From positions 34,871 through 98,870 of the forward strand of contig NZ_JANIJX010000016.1 in NCBI RefSeq assembly GCF_024580735.1: DNA of 64,000 bases, in the 5' to 3' direction. Source of the stretch: Brevibacterium moorei. GTDB lineage: Bacteria; Actinomycetota; Actinomycetes; Actinomycetales; Brevibacteriaceae. How positions within the stretch are numbered: the first letter of the stretch is position 1; every line of letters starts with the position of its first letter. The position numbers and the translations under genes are program-made. The notes beneath the pieces were generated by a model. It ran no database searches. It was not told where the DNA came from and saw only the letters and a list, made by a program, of their open reading frames with translations. Below are positions 45,401 to 53,563 of the stretch, piece by piece.

Positions 45401-47678
45401 ACGGCGAATGCAACACCAGGCGCTGATCACCGGTCTCGTCGGGGCAGACCTCCAGTACCAGATCGGTATCGCCGGGCACCACGTCCGTGGCCTCGCGCTG
45501 CTCGTCGAGGAAGCGCACGGTGTTCGCCCTGACCCGGTTCTCCCGGACCCGCTCGGCGCCGGCCTCGGACTGCGTGGCGGGCTGCGTCGAGGCCGTGCGG
45601 ACGAAGGCGCCCATCGCCCGGCCCAGCGCCAGGGGCCGGCCGGGCCCATCGCCATGCCAGAACGGCAGGCGCGAGGACCTGCCGGGCGCGGGCACGACGA
45701 CCACCTGATTCGTCGCGATCTCCTGGATCCGCCAGGCCGAGGCCCCCAGGGTGATGATGTCGCCGACCCGCGATTCGTGGACCATCTCCTCGTCCAGCTC
45801 ACCGACGCGCCGGTTGTCGGTGTCCTCGACGCCGGCGGGCAACACCACCGAATACGCGCCGCGGTCGGGGATCGTTCCGGCGTTCGTCACGGCCAGGCGC
45901 TGGGCGCCGGGACGTCCGTGGAGTTCTCCGGTGGAGCGATTGAACACGATGGACGGCCGCAGCCCCGCGAATTCCCTGGTGGTCCACGCGCCGGAGAGCA
46001 TCGCGAGCACACTGTCGAAGGACCTGCGGGACAGGGCGGTGAAGGGATGGGCCCGGCGCACCGTGGTGAACCAGGAGTCCGCGGTCAGCGACGCAGCGGA
46101 GTCCGCGTCCGCGATCGCCACGGCTGACACCGTGTGCTGCGCCAACACGTCAAGGGGATTGCGGGGCGGGGACAGTGGCTCGAGCAGTCCCTCGGACATT
46201 CGCTCGGCGATCACCTGGGCCTGGACCAGATCGCGCCTGGTGCGGGGGAAGATCAGCCCACGGGCCACTCCGTCGACCCGGTGGTTCGCCCGGCCTACCC
46301 GTTGCAGGCCGCTGGCCACATCCGGCGGAGGGGCGATCTGGATGACCAGGTCGACCGCGCCCATGTCGATGCCCAGCTCCAGGGAACCGGTCGCCACGAC
46401 GCAGCGCAGCTCCCCGGACTTCAACTGGTTCTCCACCAGCAGACGCTGTTCCCTGGATATGGAGCCGTGGTGGGCCCGGGCGATGATGGGCGATTCGGCC
46501 GCAGTTGTCGAAGTCGCCGCAGCCGTTGCACTGGCCGCCACAGAATCGCGTTCGGCCGGCGGGTCCGAGGTCCGGCCGGCCCGGGGTCGGTCTCCGTCCT
46601 CGGTTCTGCCGGTGGTCGGTCCCGAGGCGGAATGGCGCGCCTCGGGGAATGGCAGTCCCAGCCTCTCGGCGTGCAGCTCGTTGAGCCGGGCGGCCAGGCG
46701 TTCGGCCAGGCCGCGGGAATTCACGAACACGATGGTCGAACCGTGGTCCAACACGCGATCCAGCACCTGGGCCTCGATATGCGGCCAGATCGAGCCGGCT
46801 CTGGCCGCCGCGGACTCGGACAGCTCGGATGTGCCGCCGGTTGAACCGCTGCCGGCTGCGATGTCGCCTAAGTCCTCGACCGCGACGATGATGTCCAGCT
46901 GCGGGGCCTTCGAGCCCTGGGGATGCACGATCCGCACCGGATGGGGCCCGCCCAGGAAAGCGGCGACCTCGGCCTCGGGACTGACCGTGGCCGACAGGCC
47001 GATGCGCTGCACGGGCGATCCGACCAGATCGTCCAGGCGCTCCAGTGATACAGCCAGGTGGGCTCCGCGCTTGGTCCCTGCGACCGAGTGCACCTCGTCG
47101 ACGATGACGGTGTCGACCCCGCGCAGAGTCTCCCGTGCCCGCGAACTGAGCATCAGGTACAGGGACTCCGGGGTGGTCACCAGCATGTCAGGGGGCCGGC
47201 GGACCAGCCGCGCGCGCTCGTTCGGCGGAGTGTCGCCGGTGCGCATCCCCACGGAGATGCCGTGCGGGTCCAGGCCCAGTTCCGCCCGCCGGGCGTCGAT
47301 CCCGGCCAGGGGGATACCCAGGTTCTTGCGCACATCGGCGGCCAGCGCCTTGACCGGGGAAATGTAGAGGACGCGGGTGCCGGCATTCCGCGCGCCCGCG
47401 GCGGTGGCCGAGGCCGCGGCGCCGGACTCGTCCAAGGCGGCACATGCGGTGGCAGCGGTAGCCGCTGCGGCCTCGGTTCCGCCGGCGGCCAGTCGGTCGA
47501 TCGCGTGGAGGAAGGCCGCCAGGGTCTTGCCGGAGCCGGTCGGGGCGATGACCAGGGCGTTCTCGCCCGCGTCGATGGCGCGCCAGGCCTGCAGCTGCAC
47601 GGGCGTGGGCGCTGCGAAGGCCGCGGCGAACCAGTCCCTGGTGGCGCGCGCGAACGGGAGTCCGGATGTGGTGTTCAT
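42432..47678 (-). CDS. lhr: Lhr-like ATP-dependent DNA helicase
   Basis: A 1748-residue superfamily-2 helicase of the Lhr group (E. coli and mycobacterial Lhr are about 1500-1540 residues). Walker A is APTGSGKT (45-52), the Walker B box DEVH near residue 193, motif III SATVSPEAE; helicase-C motifs include ATGSLELGIDMGAVDLV and QRVGRANHR. The winged-helix and Lhr-specific C-terminal region follow, including DEAD-associated FxHVKHTRVPSPFAGDL-like sequence. The extra about 200 residues are low-complexity inserts: Ala/Thr/Ser-rich near residues 350-400 and Gly/Arg/Ser-rich near 1390-1480. It probably works in DNA repair. Start ATG 47678. Confidence 0.92.
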   Translation of the reverse strand: MNTTSGLPFARATRDWFAAAFAAPTPVQLQAWRAIDAGENALVIAPTGSGKTLAAFLHAIDRLAAGGTEAAAATAATACAALDESGAAASATAAGARNAGTRVLYISPVKALAADVRKNLGIPLAGIDARRAELGLDPHGISVGMRTGDTPPNERARLVRRPPDMLVTTPESLYLMLSSRARETLRGVDTVIVDEVHSVAGTKRGAHLAVSLERLDDLVGSPVQRIGLSATVSPEAEVAAFLGGPHPVRIVHPQGSKAPQLDIIVAVEDLGDIAAGSGSTGGTSELSESAAARAGSIWPHIEAQVLDRVLDHGSTIVFVNSRGLAERLAARLNELHAERLGLPFPEARHSASGPTTGRTEDGDRPRAGRTSDPPAERDSVAASATAAATSTTAAESPIIARAHHGSISREQRLLVENQLKSGELRCVVATGSLELGIDMGAVDLVIQIAPPPDVASGLQRVGRANHRVDGVARGLIFPRTRRDLVQAQVIAERMSEGLLEPLSPPRNPLDVLAQHTVSAVAIADADSAASLTADSWFTTVRRAHPFTALSRRSFDSVLAMLSGAWTTREFAGLRPSIVFNRSTGELHGRPGAQRLAVTNAGTIPDRGAYSVVLPAGVEDTDNRRVGELDEEMVHESRVGDIITLGASAWRIQEIATNQVVVVPAPGRSSRLPFWHGDGPGRPLALGRAMGAFVRTASTQPATQSEAGAERVRENRVRANTVRFLDEQREATDVVPGDTDLVLEVCPDETGDQRLVLHSPFGRRVHAPWALALSERLLAAYGSDASVMAADDGIVARIPADAAVPDARFFQFDPESLSPRIERLVGGSALFAARFRECASRALLLPRRDPGKRTPLWQQRQRAGQLLEALAEFPDFPILTETARECLHDVYDLPGLQDLMRELGSGHILFHVKHTRVPSPFAGDLLFGYVGEFLYDSDRPLAERRAGALALDPALLAELLGSPDAEMLLDPRILARIEAELQRLAPDRRARGMEGVADLLRDLGPLDTAQLAARLRVEEGTEVFGYVRELASTGRAIPVRIAGQTAWAAAEDAGRLRAALGEDTVPSTPGAGGAGANVAGVDCVDRPTLPTEFLNQGPDPMGDLVARFARTHGTFTTSALARAFGLGPAVVEPVLRGFRDSGTLIAIGAHGQVPDTVPHAAPGEARKQAGGPSAVWIDAEVFARVRRSALRAAREATRPAPAPAFTSLLLERQFITHPLHGADGLARVIEQLDGLALPASLWESQILPARVADYGPHLLDELLAEGSVTWVPVFAGGAAVGARASGTGAAEPLISLRLQDLGPVQAVDPAPLTPLQEAILDVLASGGAWSAAELGRRADTGADAVNAGADPGAGPGARAGSASATAAEPLDADALFRALWGLAARGAVVTESFAPVRGLAEFAADGSGRGAHGSAAGGTAGRGARRSGRRGRSGRAAGRYGASAYGSAYRSLPGVGGAGPGHEADGSGRIPRNPFITSADPRLRGRWALSPWFGDEPNGDGIASAGAGPTAESSPDGSAEQRIVERAEAMLDRYGVVTRAAAVHESVPGGFPALARALTAFEDAGRAIRGRFVAGLGGSQYAEHQTVDRLRDLWQGLEGPVESAATAGAVYVLAANDPANPYGVGLAWPQAGTWTESETRDGTGHCAPPSEGEGRHVPKPNRAAGALLVLDPHAGAVAWLARGGKHLVTFTERQGRAAEALLAAFDRYRLPGFVLETIDDRPALGHPWAEALQRAGLRLAPRGLRYYGN

Positions 47679-47717
47679 CGTGCCGCCAGCCTAGCGCGGG
47701 GCATGGACACCGCCGTC

Positions 47718-49130
47718 TCAGTGACGCGGATGGCCCGCCCGCGGGGACTCGTCGATGTCCGGTTCGAGCGCGGATCCGAAGCCGAAGGCGTCGGAGGGCT
47801 GATCGTAGAGCTCCTCATCGTCGGCTTCCTGCTTGATGACGGTGCCCTCGGGGCCGGGTTCCAGATTGTAGCGGCCCAGGATCGCCTTGCGCTCCGCCTC
47901 GTGCAGGCGGCCGTTGGCGCGCTGTGCGTCCTGGAACATCGTGGTCCGGCCCCGCAGCATATGGCGGACGCGGCGGGCCTCCCAGTAGGGCTTGCCCACT
48001 ATGGTCAGCAGGACGCCGATCACCAGATAGCAGGCCAGCATGATCCAGCCGCGGTTGTAGCCGGGGCCCACGTCGTAGACCAGGCGCTTGAGCATCTCCG
48101 TGATCCCCGAGCCCACCACCACGTGGTTGAGCCAGTTGAAGGGCTGGCCGATGAACCACTGCGGCATGGCGGCCCCGGATGCGGGGATCGATAGGAAGAT
48201 GAACAGGATCATGGCGGGTGCAGCGATGAACCTGCCGAAGAAGTAGCTCAGACCGTTGACCGCGGTGCCGATCGCAATCGCCCAGCAGGCGCCCAGGCCC
48301 CACAGGGCCCAGAAGTGTCCGGTGATGGCGCCCAGCACCGGGTCGACCAGGATGCAGGAGATCCCGGTGAGGAAGACCGATCCGCCGACGATGATGGCGA
48401 AGCGGGTCATACGCCGCAGGGGCGCGCCCATCAGGCCGATGAACATGGCGGCCAGATAACCGGTGATGCACCAGGTGAGCATGAGGTACATGGGCGTCAT
48501 GCCCATATCGCCGGCCGGCAGGGGAGCGATGTCCTCGATGGTGGCCGGGGCCTTGGAGAACAGCAGGGTGTCCAGGTACTTGGGCATCAGCGTGGTCAAC
48601 TGCGCCTGATGGGCCGAGGCCATGATGAGGGTGTTCTTCTGGGCGTCATAGGCCGCCGCCACCTCGCCGGTGCGTACGTCCTCCCTGGCCGCGGCCTCGG
48701 ACTTCGCAACGCTGAAGTCCCAGCCGCCGGGCATCGCCTTATCGGTGATCTCCTGGAACTGCGCGGCGGTGCTGCGCGAATCGGAGACGGAGTCGCCCAC
48801 GACGGCCACCGGGACATCGTGTGGGGACAGGTGCTGGAAGCCGCCCACGTAACACAGGACGAACATGATCGCCATGAAGGCGGGCATCCAGAACTGCAGG
48901 AGTACCAGCTGCAGGGACGGATGCAGTTTGGCGAAGGCGCGGCGGAAGGCGTTCTTCTCCGGTGCAGCGTGGATGCGTGCCGGGTCGATGTCCTGGGCGG
49001 TCGGGGCGACTGAAACGACCGAGGGGGCTGGAGTGGAGGCCGGTGCCACGGGCTGAGCCGGGGATTGTTCTGGCGGCTGCTCTGAAGGCTGCTCTGCTGA
49101 TGGTTCCTGTGGGGTAGGCGGCGTACTCAT
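47718..49130 (-). CDS. DUF3533/YhgE-like membrane protein
   Basis: A 470-residue protein. A Pro/Glu/Ser-rich cytoplasmic N-terminus (about 75 residues) precedes the helix FWMPAFMAIMFVLCYVGGF, an extracellular domain with DVPVAVVGDSV and GEVAAAYD, and then five further helices, the layout of YhgE/Pip- or DUF3533-type proteins (related to ABC-2 permease components). The acidic C-terminus is His-ended. Function is unknown; family members are linked to phage reception, type VII-like secretion or antibiotic sensitivity. ATG 49130 has a TATTCT box at 6 nt, so a leaderless transcript is likely. Confidence 0.75.
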   Translation of the reverse strand: MSTPPTPQEPSAEQPSEQPPEQSPAQPVAPASTPAPSVVSVAPTAQDIDPARIHAAPEKNAFRRAFAKLHPSLQLVLLQFWMPAFMAIMFVLCYVGGFQHLSPHDVPVAVVGDSVSDSRSTAAQFQEITDKAMPGGWDFSVAKSEAAAREDVRTGEVAAAYDAQKNTLIMASAHQAQLTTLMPKYLDTLLFSKAPATIEDIAPLPAGDMGMTPMYLMLTWCITGYLAAMFIGLMGAPLRRMTRFAIIVGGSVFLTGISCILVDPVLGAITGHFWALWGLGACWAIAIGTAVNGLSYFFGRFIAAPAMILFIFLSIPASGAAMPQWFIGQPFNWLNHVVVGSGITEMLKRLVYDVGPGYNRGWIMLACYLVIGVLLTIVGKPYWEARRVRHMLRGRTTMFQDAQRANGRLHEAERKAILGRYNLEPGPEGTVIKQEADDEELYDQPSDAFGFGSALEPDIDESPRAGHPRH

Positions 49131-49136
49131 AACCTC

Positions 49137-49142
49137 AGAATA
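49137..49142 (-). promoter_or_regulatory. -10 box of DUF3533-like gene
   Basis: TATTCT on the minus strand, then GAGGTT and ATG at 49130; spacing 6 nt. Confidence 0.4.
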
Positions 49143-49284
49143 TGTGTTGGGCCTGAACGTGCGCCGAAAATCGGTGGAGCTGTGCTCGAGGGCGGGGCGT
49201 TTATGAGGGATGATTCGGCACGGAAGATGTTGCCGGAACCCGATTTTGCATGGGCGCTGGAGTCGTGTAATGTTGGACGAGTTC

Positions 49285-49368
<84 letters not shown>

Positions 49369-49430
49369 CGAATGGAAAATGGCCTCTGACCTGGGGTTTT
49401 GAAAACCGGGCCGGGGGTCATTTTCATGCC

Positions 49431-49449
49431 ATGTGCTGAAATATGTGCT
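49431..49449 (+). repeat. Left integrase arm-type repeats
   Basis: ATGTGCT at 49431-49437 and 49443-49449, start-to-start 12 bp, about 70 bp inside the left end and touching the integrase stop codon. A matching pair with the same period lies near the right end, suggesting arm-binding sites of the integrase. Confidence 0.55.
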
Positions 49450-50716
49450 AAGCGTTCCCGAGGTGCTGTGCGAAGCGGTCGGCTGCGGCTTTCTGCATCG
49501 TCGGGGTGACATGGCTGTAGATGTTCATCGTGGTGGTGATGGTGGAGTGCCCGAGGCGCTCCTGCACCACCTTGGGATGCTCGCCCAGCTCCAGCAGGAG
49601 CGTGGCGTGCGTATGGCGAAGCCCCTTGATCGTGACCCGCGGGAGGCTCGGGTGCTGCTTGCTCAGCCACTTCATGCGGCGATCCCAGCGGCTCGTCATC
49701 GCGTCGGGTGAGCGCAGCTTCCCGTCATCGTCACCGAAGACATAGGCGTCGGCTTTCGCCAGCTCGAACGACACCTCGGCGCGTGCGACCTTGTACGAGG
49801 CGAGCACCTTAAGGGTCGCGGCGTCCACGTCGATCACGCGGGCGTTGCCCGTCTTCGTGGTCTTCGTCTCCGTCCAGTCCTCGGTGTTGACCGCGCGACG
49901 GATGCTGACACGACCTGTTCTGGTGTTGATGTCGTTCCACTTCAGCGCGAGGGCTTCGCTGCGTCGCATACCGGTGTAGGCGATGAGCCGCCACAGCGGG
50001 AACATCTCGTCTTGCCGGTCGTCGCGGTTCCAGGTGAGGAACGTGTGCAACTGCTCGCCTGTCCAGGTGACGATCTCGGGCTTCTGCGCCCGCACCTCGC
50101 TCGATTTCGGCGCGTTGACGGTGCGGCGCTTCTTCGACGGGTTCACCGAGATCAGCCCGTCGTCGATCGCGGCATCGAGGATCGCTCCGAGCACGACATG
50201 CACCTTGTGGACGCTGTTGGCTGAGAGGGGCTTGCCCTTGCCATGCTCGTCCTTGCGGCCGTGCTTCTCCAGCTCTCGGTAGTGGGAGCCGATGCGGGTT
50301 GCGGTGAGCTTGTCGAGCTTGATCTTGCCGAGATCGGGGGTGATGTGGTTGCGGATGATCTTCCGGTACCCCTTGATCGTGGAGTCCGCCAACCGGAGGC
50401 TGTCGGCCCAGTGATCGGCGTAGACGGCGAGGGTGGGCACCTTGCCGAGGAACTTCTCGTTCTTCGCTTTCTTCTTCAATGCCTCGGTGAGGGCGGCCTG
50501 GGCTTCTTCGAGGTCGGTGAACCCGCCACGGGTGACTCGCTTCTCGCCCAGCTCGGGCTTCTCGGGGTCGATGAGCACATAGATCTGGAACTTCCACCGC
50601 TTGCCCTTGCGGGTCTGGTAGTCGCCCAGCGATCCCCGATGCCGCGACCTGGAACGCCGCTGCTTTTTCTCACCCCCGCCGCGCTCATCGGCACCGGATG
50701 GGGTCTTAATGGTCAT
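49448..50716 (-). CDS. int: Tyrosine recombinase integrase
   Basis: A 422-residue phage-type integrase. The N-terminal basic region (RRSRSRHRGSLGDYQ) and an arm-binding domain with KWKFQIYV-like sequence precede a SAM-like core-binding domain; catalytic residues are in TGMRRSEALALKW (Arg), LRHTHATLLLELG (His/Arg), LGHSTITTTMNIYSHV (His and the Tyr nucleophile). It inserts and excises the element at tRNA-Leu. The gene points towards the tRNA and lies 80 bp from it, the usual layout. Its start overlaps the XRE gene stop (ATGA), so the two are coupled. Confidence 0.95.
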   Translation of the reverse strand: MTIKTPSGADERGGGEKKQRRSRSRHRGSLGDYQTRKGKRWKFQIYVLIDPEKPELGEKRVTRGGFTDLEEAQAALTEALKKKAKNEKFLGKVPTLAVYADHWADSLRLADSTIKGYRKIIRNHITPDLGKIKLDKLTATRIGSHYRELEKHGRKDEHGKGKPLSANSVHKVHVVLGAILDAAIDDGLISVNPSKKRRTVNAPKSSEVRAQKPEIVTWTGEQLHTFLTWNRDDRQDEMFPLWRLIAYTGMRRSEALALKWNDINTRTGRVSIRRAVNTEDWTETKTTKTGNARVIDVDAATLKVLASYKVARAEVSFELAKADAYVFGDDDGKLRSPDAMTSRWDRRMKWLSKQHPSLPRVTIKGLRHTHATLLLELGEHPKVVQERLGHSTITTTMNIYSHVTPTMQKAAADRFAQHLGNA

Positions 50717-51366
50717 GACAGGGTGCTCCTTGCTGTCGTCTGTCCGGGCTGGTGGGTCTGGGCGTAGTTGTCGATGTAGTCGGCGGCGTTGAACACGCGC
50801 CCCTCGGGATCGAGTTGCACGCCGCGTTCCCGGATCGCCCGCGCTCGCGCCCGCGCTGTCTCCAAGCGCTCCTGGTAGGCGGCAATCGTCTTGGGATGCG
50901 CCTGCGGCTTCTCAGGATCGTCCTGACTCGGTGCAGTCATGCCCGCGAGCGTGGTTTCGAGGTAGTGGATGCGGTCGGTGCAGATGACCCATTCCTGCTG
51001 CCAGTAGTTGAACAGGCCCTCGTCGGTGAGCACGAGTTCCCCGCGCATCCACCGGTCGATCTCCTCCGGCTCGTAGTCGTCGGGTACGCCGGTGAGCGTC
51101 GTCGCCTGCCCTGGCGGGGTCAGGAGCGCGGCGGGGCTGGTGCGCAGCAGGTAGGCGATGACGATGAGGTCGTCCACGTCGACGCGGCGGTCTCCGGCCT
51201 CTAGCTTGCTGATCCCCGACGGGGAGAGTTTCCGCCCGGCCTGTGCCATGCCGTCGGAGAGGGTGCGCAAGTCCATGCCGATCGCCTGCCGGGCGGTGCG
51301 GATGTTGTTGGCGACGTGCGTGTTCGTGATGCCTGCGGGGTTGCCCCGTACTCGTTCTGTTTCCAT
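50713..51366 (-). CDS. XRE-family regulator of the element
   Basis: A 217-residue protein with a Cro/C1-type helix-turn-helix in the first about 85 residues (NIRTARQAIGMDLRTLSDGM, LSPSGISKLEAGDRRVDVD, VIAYLLRTSPAALLTPP) and an unrecognised helical C-terminus with WMRGELVLTDEG and a coiled segment (AYQERLETARARARAIRERG). It is coupled to the integrase gene by an ATGA overlap and divergent from the excisionase-like gene, so it probably sets the choice between integrated and excised states. A TAGATT box at 6 nt before the ATG indicates a leaderless transcript. Confidence 0.85.
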   Translation of the reverse strand: METERVRGNPAGITNTHVANNIRTARQAIGMDLRTLSDGMAQAGRKLSPSGISKLEAGDRRVDVDDLIVIAYLLRTSPAALLTPPGQATTLTGVPDDYEPEEIDRWMRGELVLTDEGLFNYWQQEWVICTDRIHYLETTLAGMTAPSQDDPEKPQAHPKTIAAYQERLETARARARAIRERGVQLDPEGRVFNAADYIDNYAQTHQPGQTTARSTLS

Positions 51367-51372
51367 GTAAGA

Positions 51373-51419
51373 AATCTACAACGCGATGCTTGACAGCGCA
51401 AGCCCGGTCGTTCTATCTT
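51373..51419. promoter_or_regulatory. Divergent promoters of XRE-int and excisionase genes
   Basis: Plus strand: TTGACA (51390-51395), 18-bp spacer, TATCTT (51414-51419). Minus strand: TAGATT (51378-51373) 6 nt before the XRE ATG. The two promoters face away from each other within about 50 bp, as in phage-type lysogeny switches. Confidence 0.6.
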
Positions 51420-51460
51420 GGTATGCACCCCGCGCGCGCGTAACTGGAACGGATGGTGTG

Positions 51461-51682
51461 ATGATGCGGCAGAGCACTCTCGACATGGAAGACTTGCGCA
51501 GGCGGCGCAGCCTGGTCATCACCCGGAAAGAAGCCGCCGAAGCCCTCGGGGTCGATCCCCGCACGATCACAACGAGCATCAACGAGGGCACGATCCCCTC
51601 GGTCAGGCTCGGCCGCCGGGTCGTGATCCCGCGCGAGAAGTTCCTCGCCCTGTTCGCCGATGTCCGCCCCGAGGACGGATGA
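51461..51682 (+). CDS. Excisionase-like helix-turn-helix protein
   Basis: A 73-residue protein with a MerR/Xis-type winged helix: LVITRKEAAEALGVDPRTIT, SINEGTIPSVRLGRRVVIPREKFLALF. Members of this group (excisionase family, AlpA-like) help the integrase excise elements. It has its own promoter with consensus TTGACA and is divergent from XRE-int. ATG 51461 or 51464 could be used (MMRQ or MRQ); the earlier in-frame ATG at 51386 lies before the -35 box and is rejected. Confidence 0.8.
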   Translation: MMRQSTLDMEDLRRRRSLVITRKEAAEALGVDPRTITTSINEGTIPSVRLGRRVVIPREKFLALFADVRPEDG

Positions 51683-51774
51683 GACGTTGCCGGGCGTGCC
51701 GAATCGGCACCACCGCCCTGGGCACGGTCAGTCGACCGCGGTAAACTCCTAGTAGATGAGGAACGGAGGAGCGC

Positions 51775-52062
51775 ATGAGTGACACGATCCTGACCCAGCC
51801 GCCGCAGGCGCGGGCGGACTTCGAGCATGTCTCCGACGCGATGGTCTACGACATCGCTCGGCACACCGCTTCGGTGCTCTCCTCGATCCTCCTCACCCGC
51901 AAGAACGACGCCGCCGATGATACTGAGCGCGATCACTGGGCGGCGCGACGCCGCCTGGTCAAGAAGCAGGTCCGGGCACTGGACGCGGACGACCGGGCCG
52001 GGCTCATCGCACAAGACGAAGTGTGGCGGCTGGAAAAGCTCGCCCTCACTGGCACCGAGTGA
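51775..52062 (+). CDS. Small protein upstream of zeta toxin, probable antitoxin
   Basis: A 95-residue, mainly helical acidic/basic protein (FEHVSDAMVYDIARHTASVLS, AARRRLVKKQVRALDADDRAGL). No clear DNA-binding motif is visible and it is not an obvious epsilon or PezA homologue. It starts after a strong GGAGG and its stop overlaps the zeta-toxin start (GTGA, 52059-52062). Small size, order and coupling suggest it is the antitoxin of the pair; the call is by context. Confidence 0.6.
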   Translation: MSDTILTQPPQARADFEHVSDAMVYDIARHTASVLSSILLTRKNDAADDTERDHWAARRRLVKKQVRALDADDRAGLIAQDEVWRLEKLALTGTE

Positions 52063-53111
52063 CCGAACCGGTCGGCTCCCACGCCTGGCTCGCCCAGGCC
52101 TTCGACGCTGACGTTCGCGACGAACTCTTTACCGGGCACGCTCCCGACCAAGCAGCTCCCGTTCTGGTGCTCCTCGGCGGGCAACCGGCGCCGGGAAAGA
52201 CACGGGCACAGCGAGTGATCCTCCGCGAGCACGCCGCCGATGATCTGGTCGAGATCACCGGAGATGATCTGCGCGAGTACCACCCCGACTATGCGCGCCT
52301 GGCCGATCACGCACCATTGGAGATGCCCGCCGCGACCGCCCCCGTCTCGGGCGGCCTCGTCAGCCTGGCCCTGGACTACGCGCTCGCACATCGGTACTCG
52401 GTGCTGTTGGAGGGCACGTTCCGCGACGTGGGCATGGTCACCGCCACCGCGACCCGGTTCGCCGAAGCCGGGTACCGGGTCGAGGTCGTCGCGGTGGCGA
52501 CCCCGGCGGCGGTCTCCCGACTGTCGGCGGAGATGCGTTCCCTCGACGCCGGATACCCGGCCGTGGGTCGCTGGACACCGCCCCAAGCTCACGAAAGCGC
52601 GCTGTTGGAGTCGGCGGGCGTTGTGGCCGCGCTCGAAGCGCTCCCGCACGTCCAACGGATGCAGGTGTTCTCCCGCGAACAGCTCCTGTTCGACAACACG
52701 CGCACCGACGCCGGGGACTGGGAACGGCCCGCTGAGGCGGCAGCCGTGCTTCGCCGGGAACAGCACCGCCCATTTAGGGTGCGCGAGGCGTTTGACTGGT
52801 TGCAGGGCTACGCCGCCGTCTTTGCCAAAGCCCAGGCACGCCCCGGCTACCTCGGACGGGAGACCGCTCCGGCCTACATCGGTCTCCAACGTGACGCGCA
52901 GACCATGATTCGCACCCTGAGTCAGACGCCCGGCGCGCCGCTCGGTCAACTGGAACGGGAACAGCGGGCACGGCGGAAGCCTCTGGAACGGGTGCTACCG
53001 ACCGGGCTACTGCCGCCCCAAAGACGGCTCGCAGCGCCGCCTGAACTGCCAGACTGGCCGGAACACCCTGGCCCGACCAGCCGCCGCGAACCGCCGACCC
53101 TCGGACGGTAG
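52059..53111 (+). CDS. Zeta toxin family kinase
   Basis: A 350-residue zeta-type toxin. The P-loop is GGQPAPGKT (residues 40-48), the substrate-binding acidic patch EITGDDLREYHPDY (about 66-79), and LLEGTFRD (about 110) and a downstream Arg region complete the active site. Zeta toxins phosphorylate UDP-N-acetylglucosamine and block cell-wall synthesis. It is longer than classical zeta (about 290), with a Pro/Arg-rich C-terminal tail. GTG 52059 is coupled to the preceding small gene. With it, it probably stabilises the integrated element. Confidence 0.88.
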   Translation: MTEPVGSHAWLAQAFDADVRDELFTGHAPDQAAPVLVLLGGQPAPGKTRAQRVILREHAADDLVEITGDDLREYHPDYARLADHAPLEMPAATAPVSGGLVSLALDYALAHRYSVLLEGTFRDVGMVTATATRFAEAGYRVEVVAVATPAAVSRLSAEMRSLDAGYPAVGRWTPPQAHESALLESAGVVAALEALPHVQRMQVFSREQLLFDNTRTDAGDWERPAEAAAVLRREQHRPFRVREAFDWLQGYAAVFAKAQARPGYLGRETAPAYIGLQRDAQTMIRTLSQTPGAPLGQLEREQRARRKPLERVLPTGLLPPQRRLAAPPELPDWPEHPGPTSRREPPTLGR

Positions 53112-53158
53112 GACAACCCATCCGAGAGACGAGCCCTCTGTATAGGCGCGATCTGGTG

Positions 53159-53563
53159 TCAGGTGAGCTCAGAAACGAGGTCGCGGATGCGGGATGCGAT
53201 GTCGTCGCGTATAGCACGCACGGCGTCGAGGCCTTGGCCGGCGGGATCGTCGAGCTGCCAGTCCTCGTAGCGTTTGCCGGGGAAGATCGGGCACGTGTCG
53301 CCGCAGCCCATCGTGATGACCACATCGGCGGTCTCCACGGCGTCGATGGTGAGCAGCTTCGGACGCTCGGCCGTGATGTCGATGCCGACCTCACGCATCG
53401 CCTCCACGACAGCCGGATTGAGGTGATCGGCGGGTTCGGACCCGGCGGAGCGAACCTCGATGCGTCCCGCGGCGATGTGGGTGAGGAAGGCGGCGGCCAT
53501 CTGGGAGCGTCCGGCGTTATGGACGCAGACGAACAACACGGACGGTATGGCTTCGGCGGTCAT
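53159..53563 (-). CDS. arsC: Arsenate reductase, low-MW phosphatase type
   Basis: A 134-residue reductase of the tyrosine-phosphatase-like class: active-site loop VCVHNAGRSQMA (CX5R with Cys at about residue 13), SAGSEPADHLNPAVV, and MGCGDTCPIFPGKRYEDW with the later Cys pair. It reduces arsenate to arsenite for export by the ACR3 protein encoded just upstream. The last gene of the ars operon; its start overlaps the acr3 stop by four bases (ATGA). Confidence 0.95.
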   Translation of the reverse strand: MTAEAIPSVLFVCVHNAGRSQMAAAFLTHIAAGRIEVRSAGSEPADHLNPAVVEAMREVGIDITAERPKLLTIDAVETADVVITMGCGDTCPIFPGKRYEDWQLDDPAGQGLDAVRAIRDDIASRIRDLVSELT

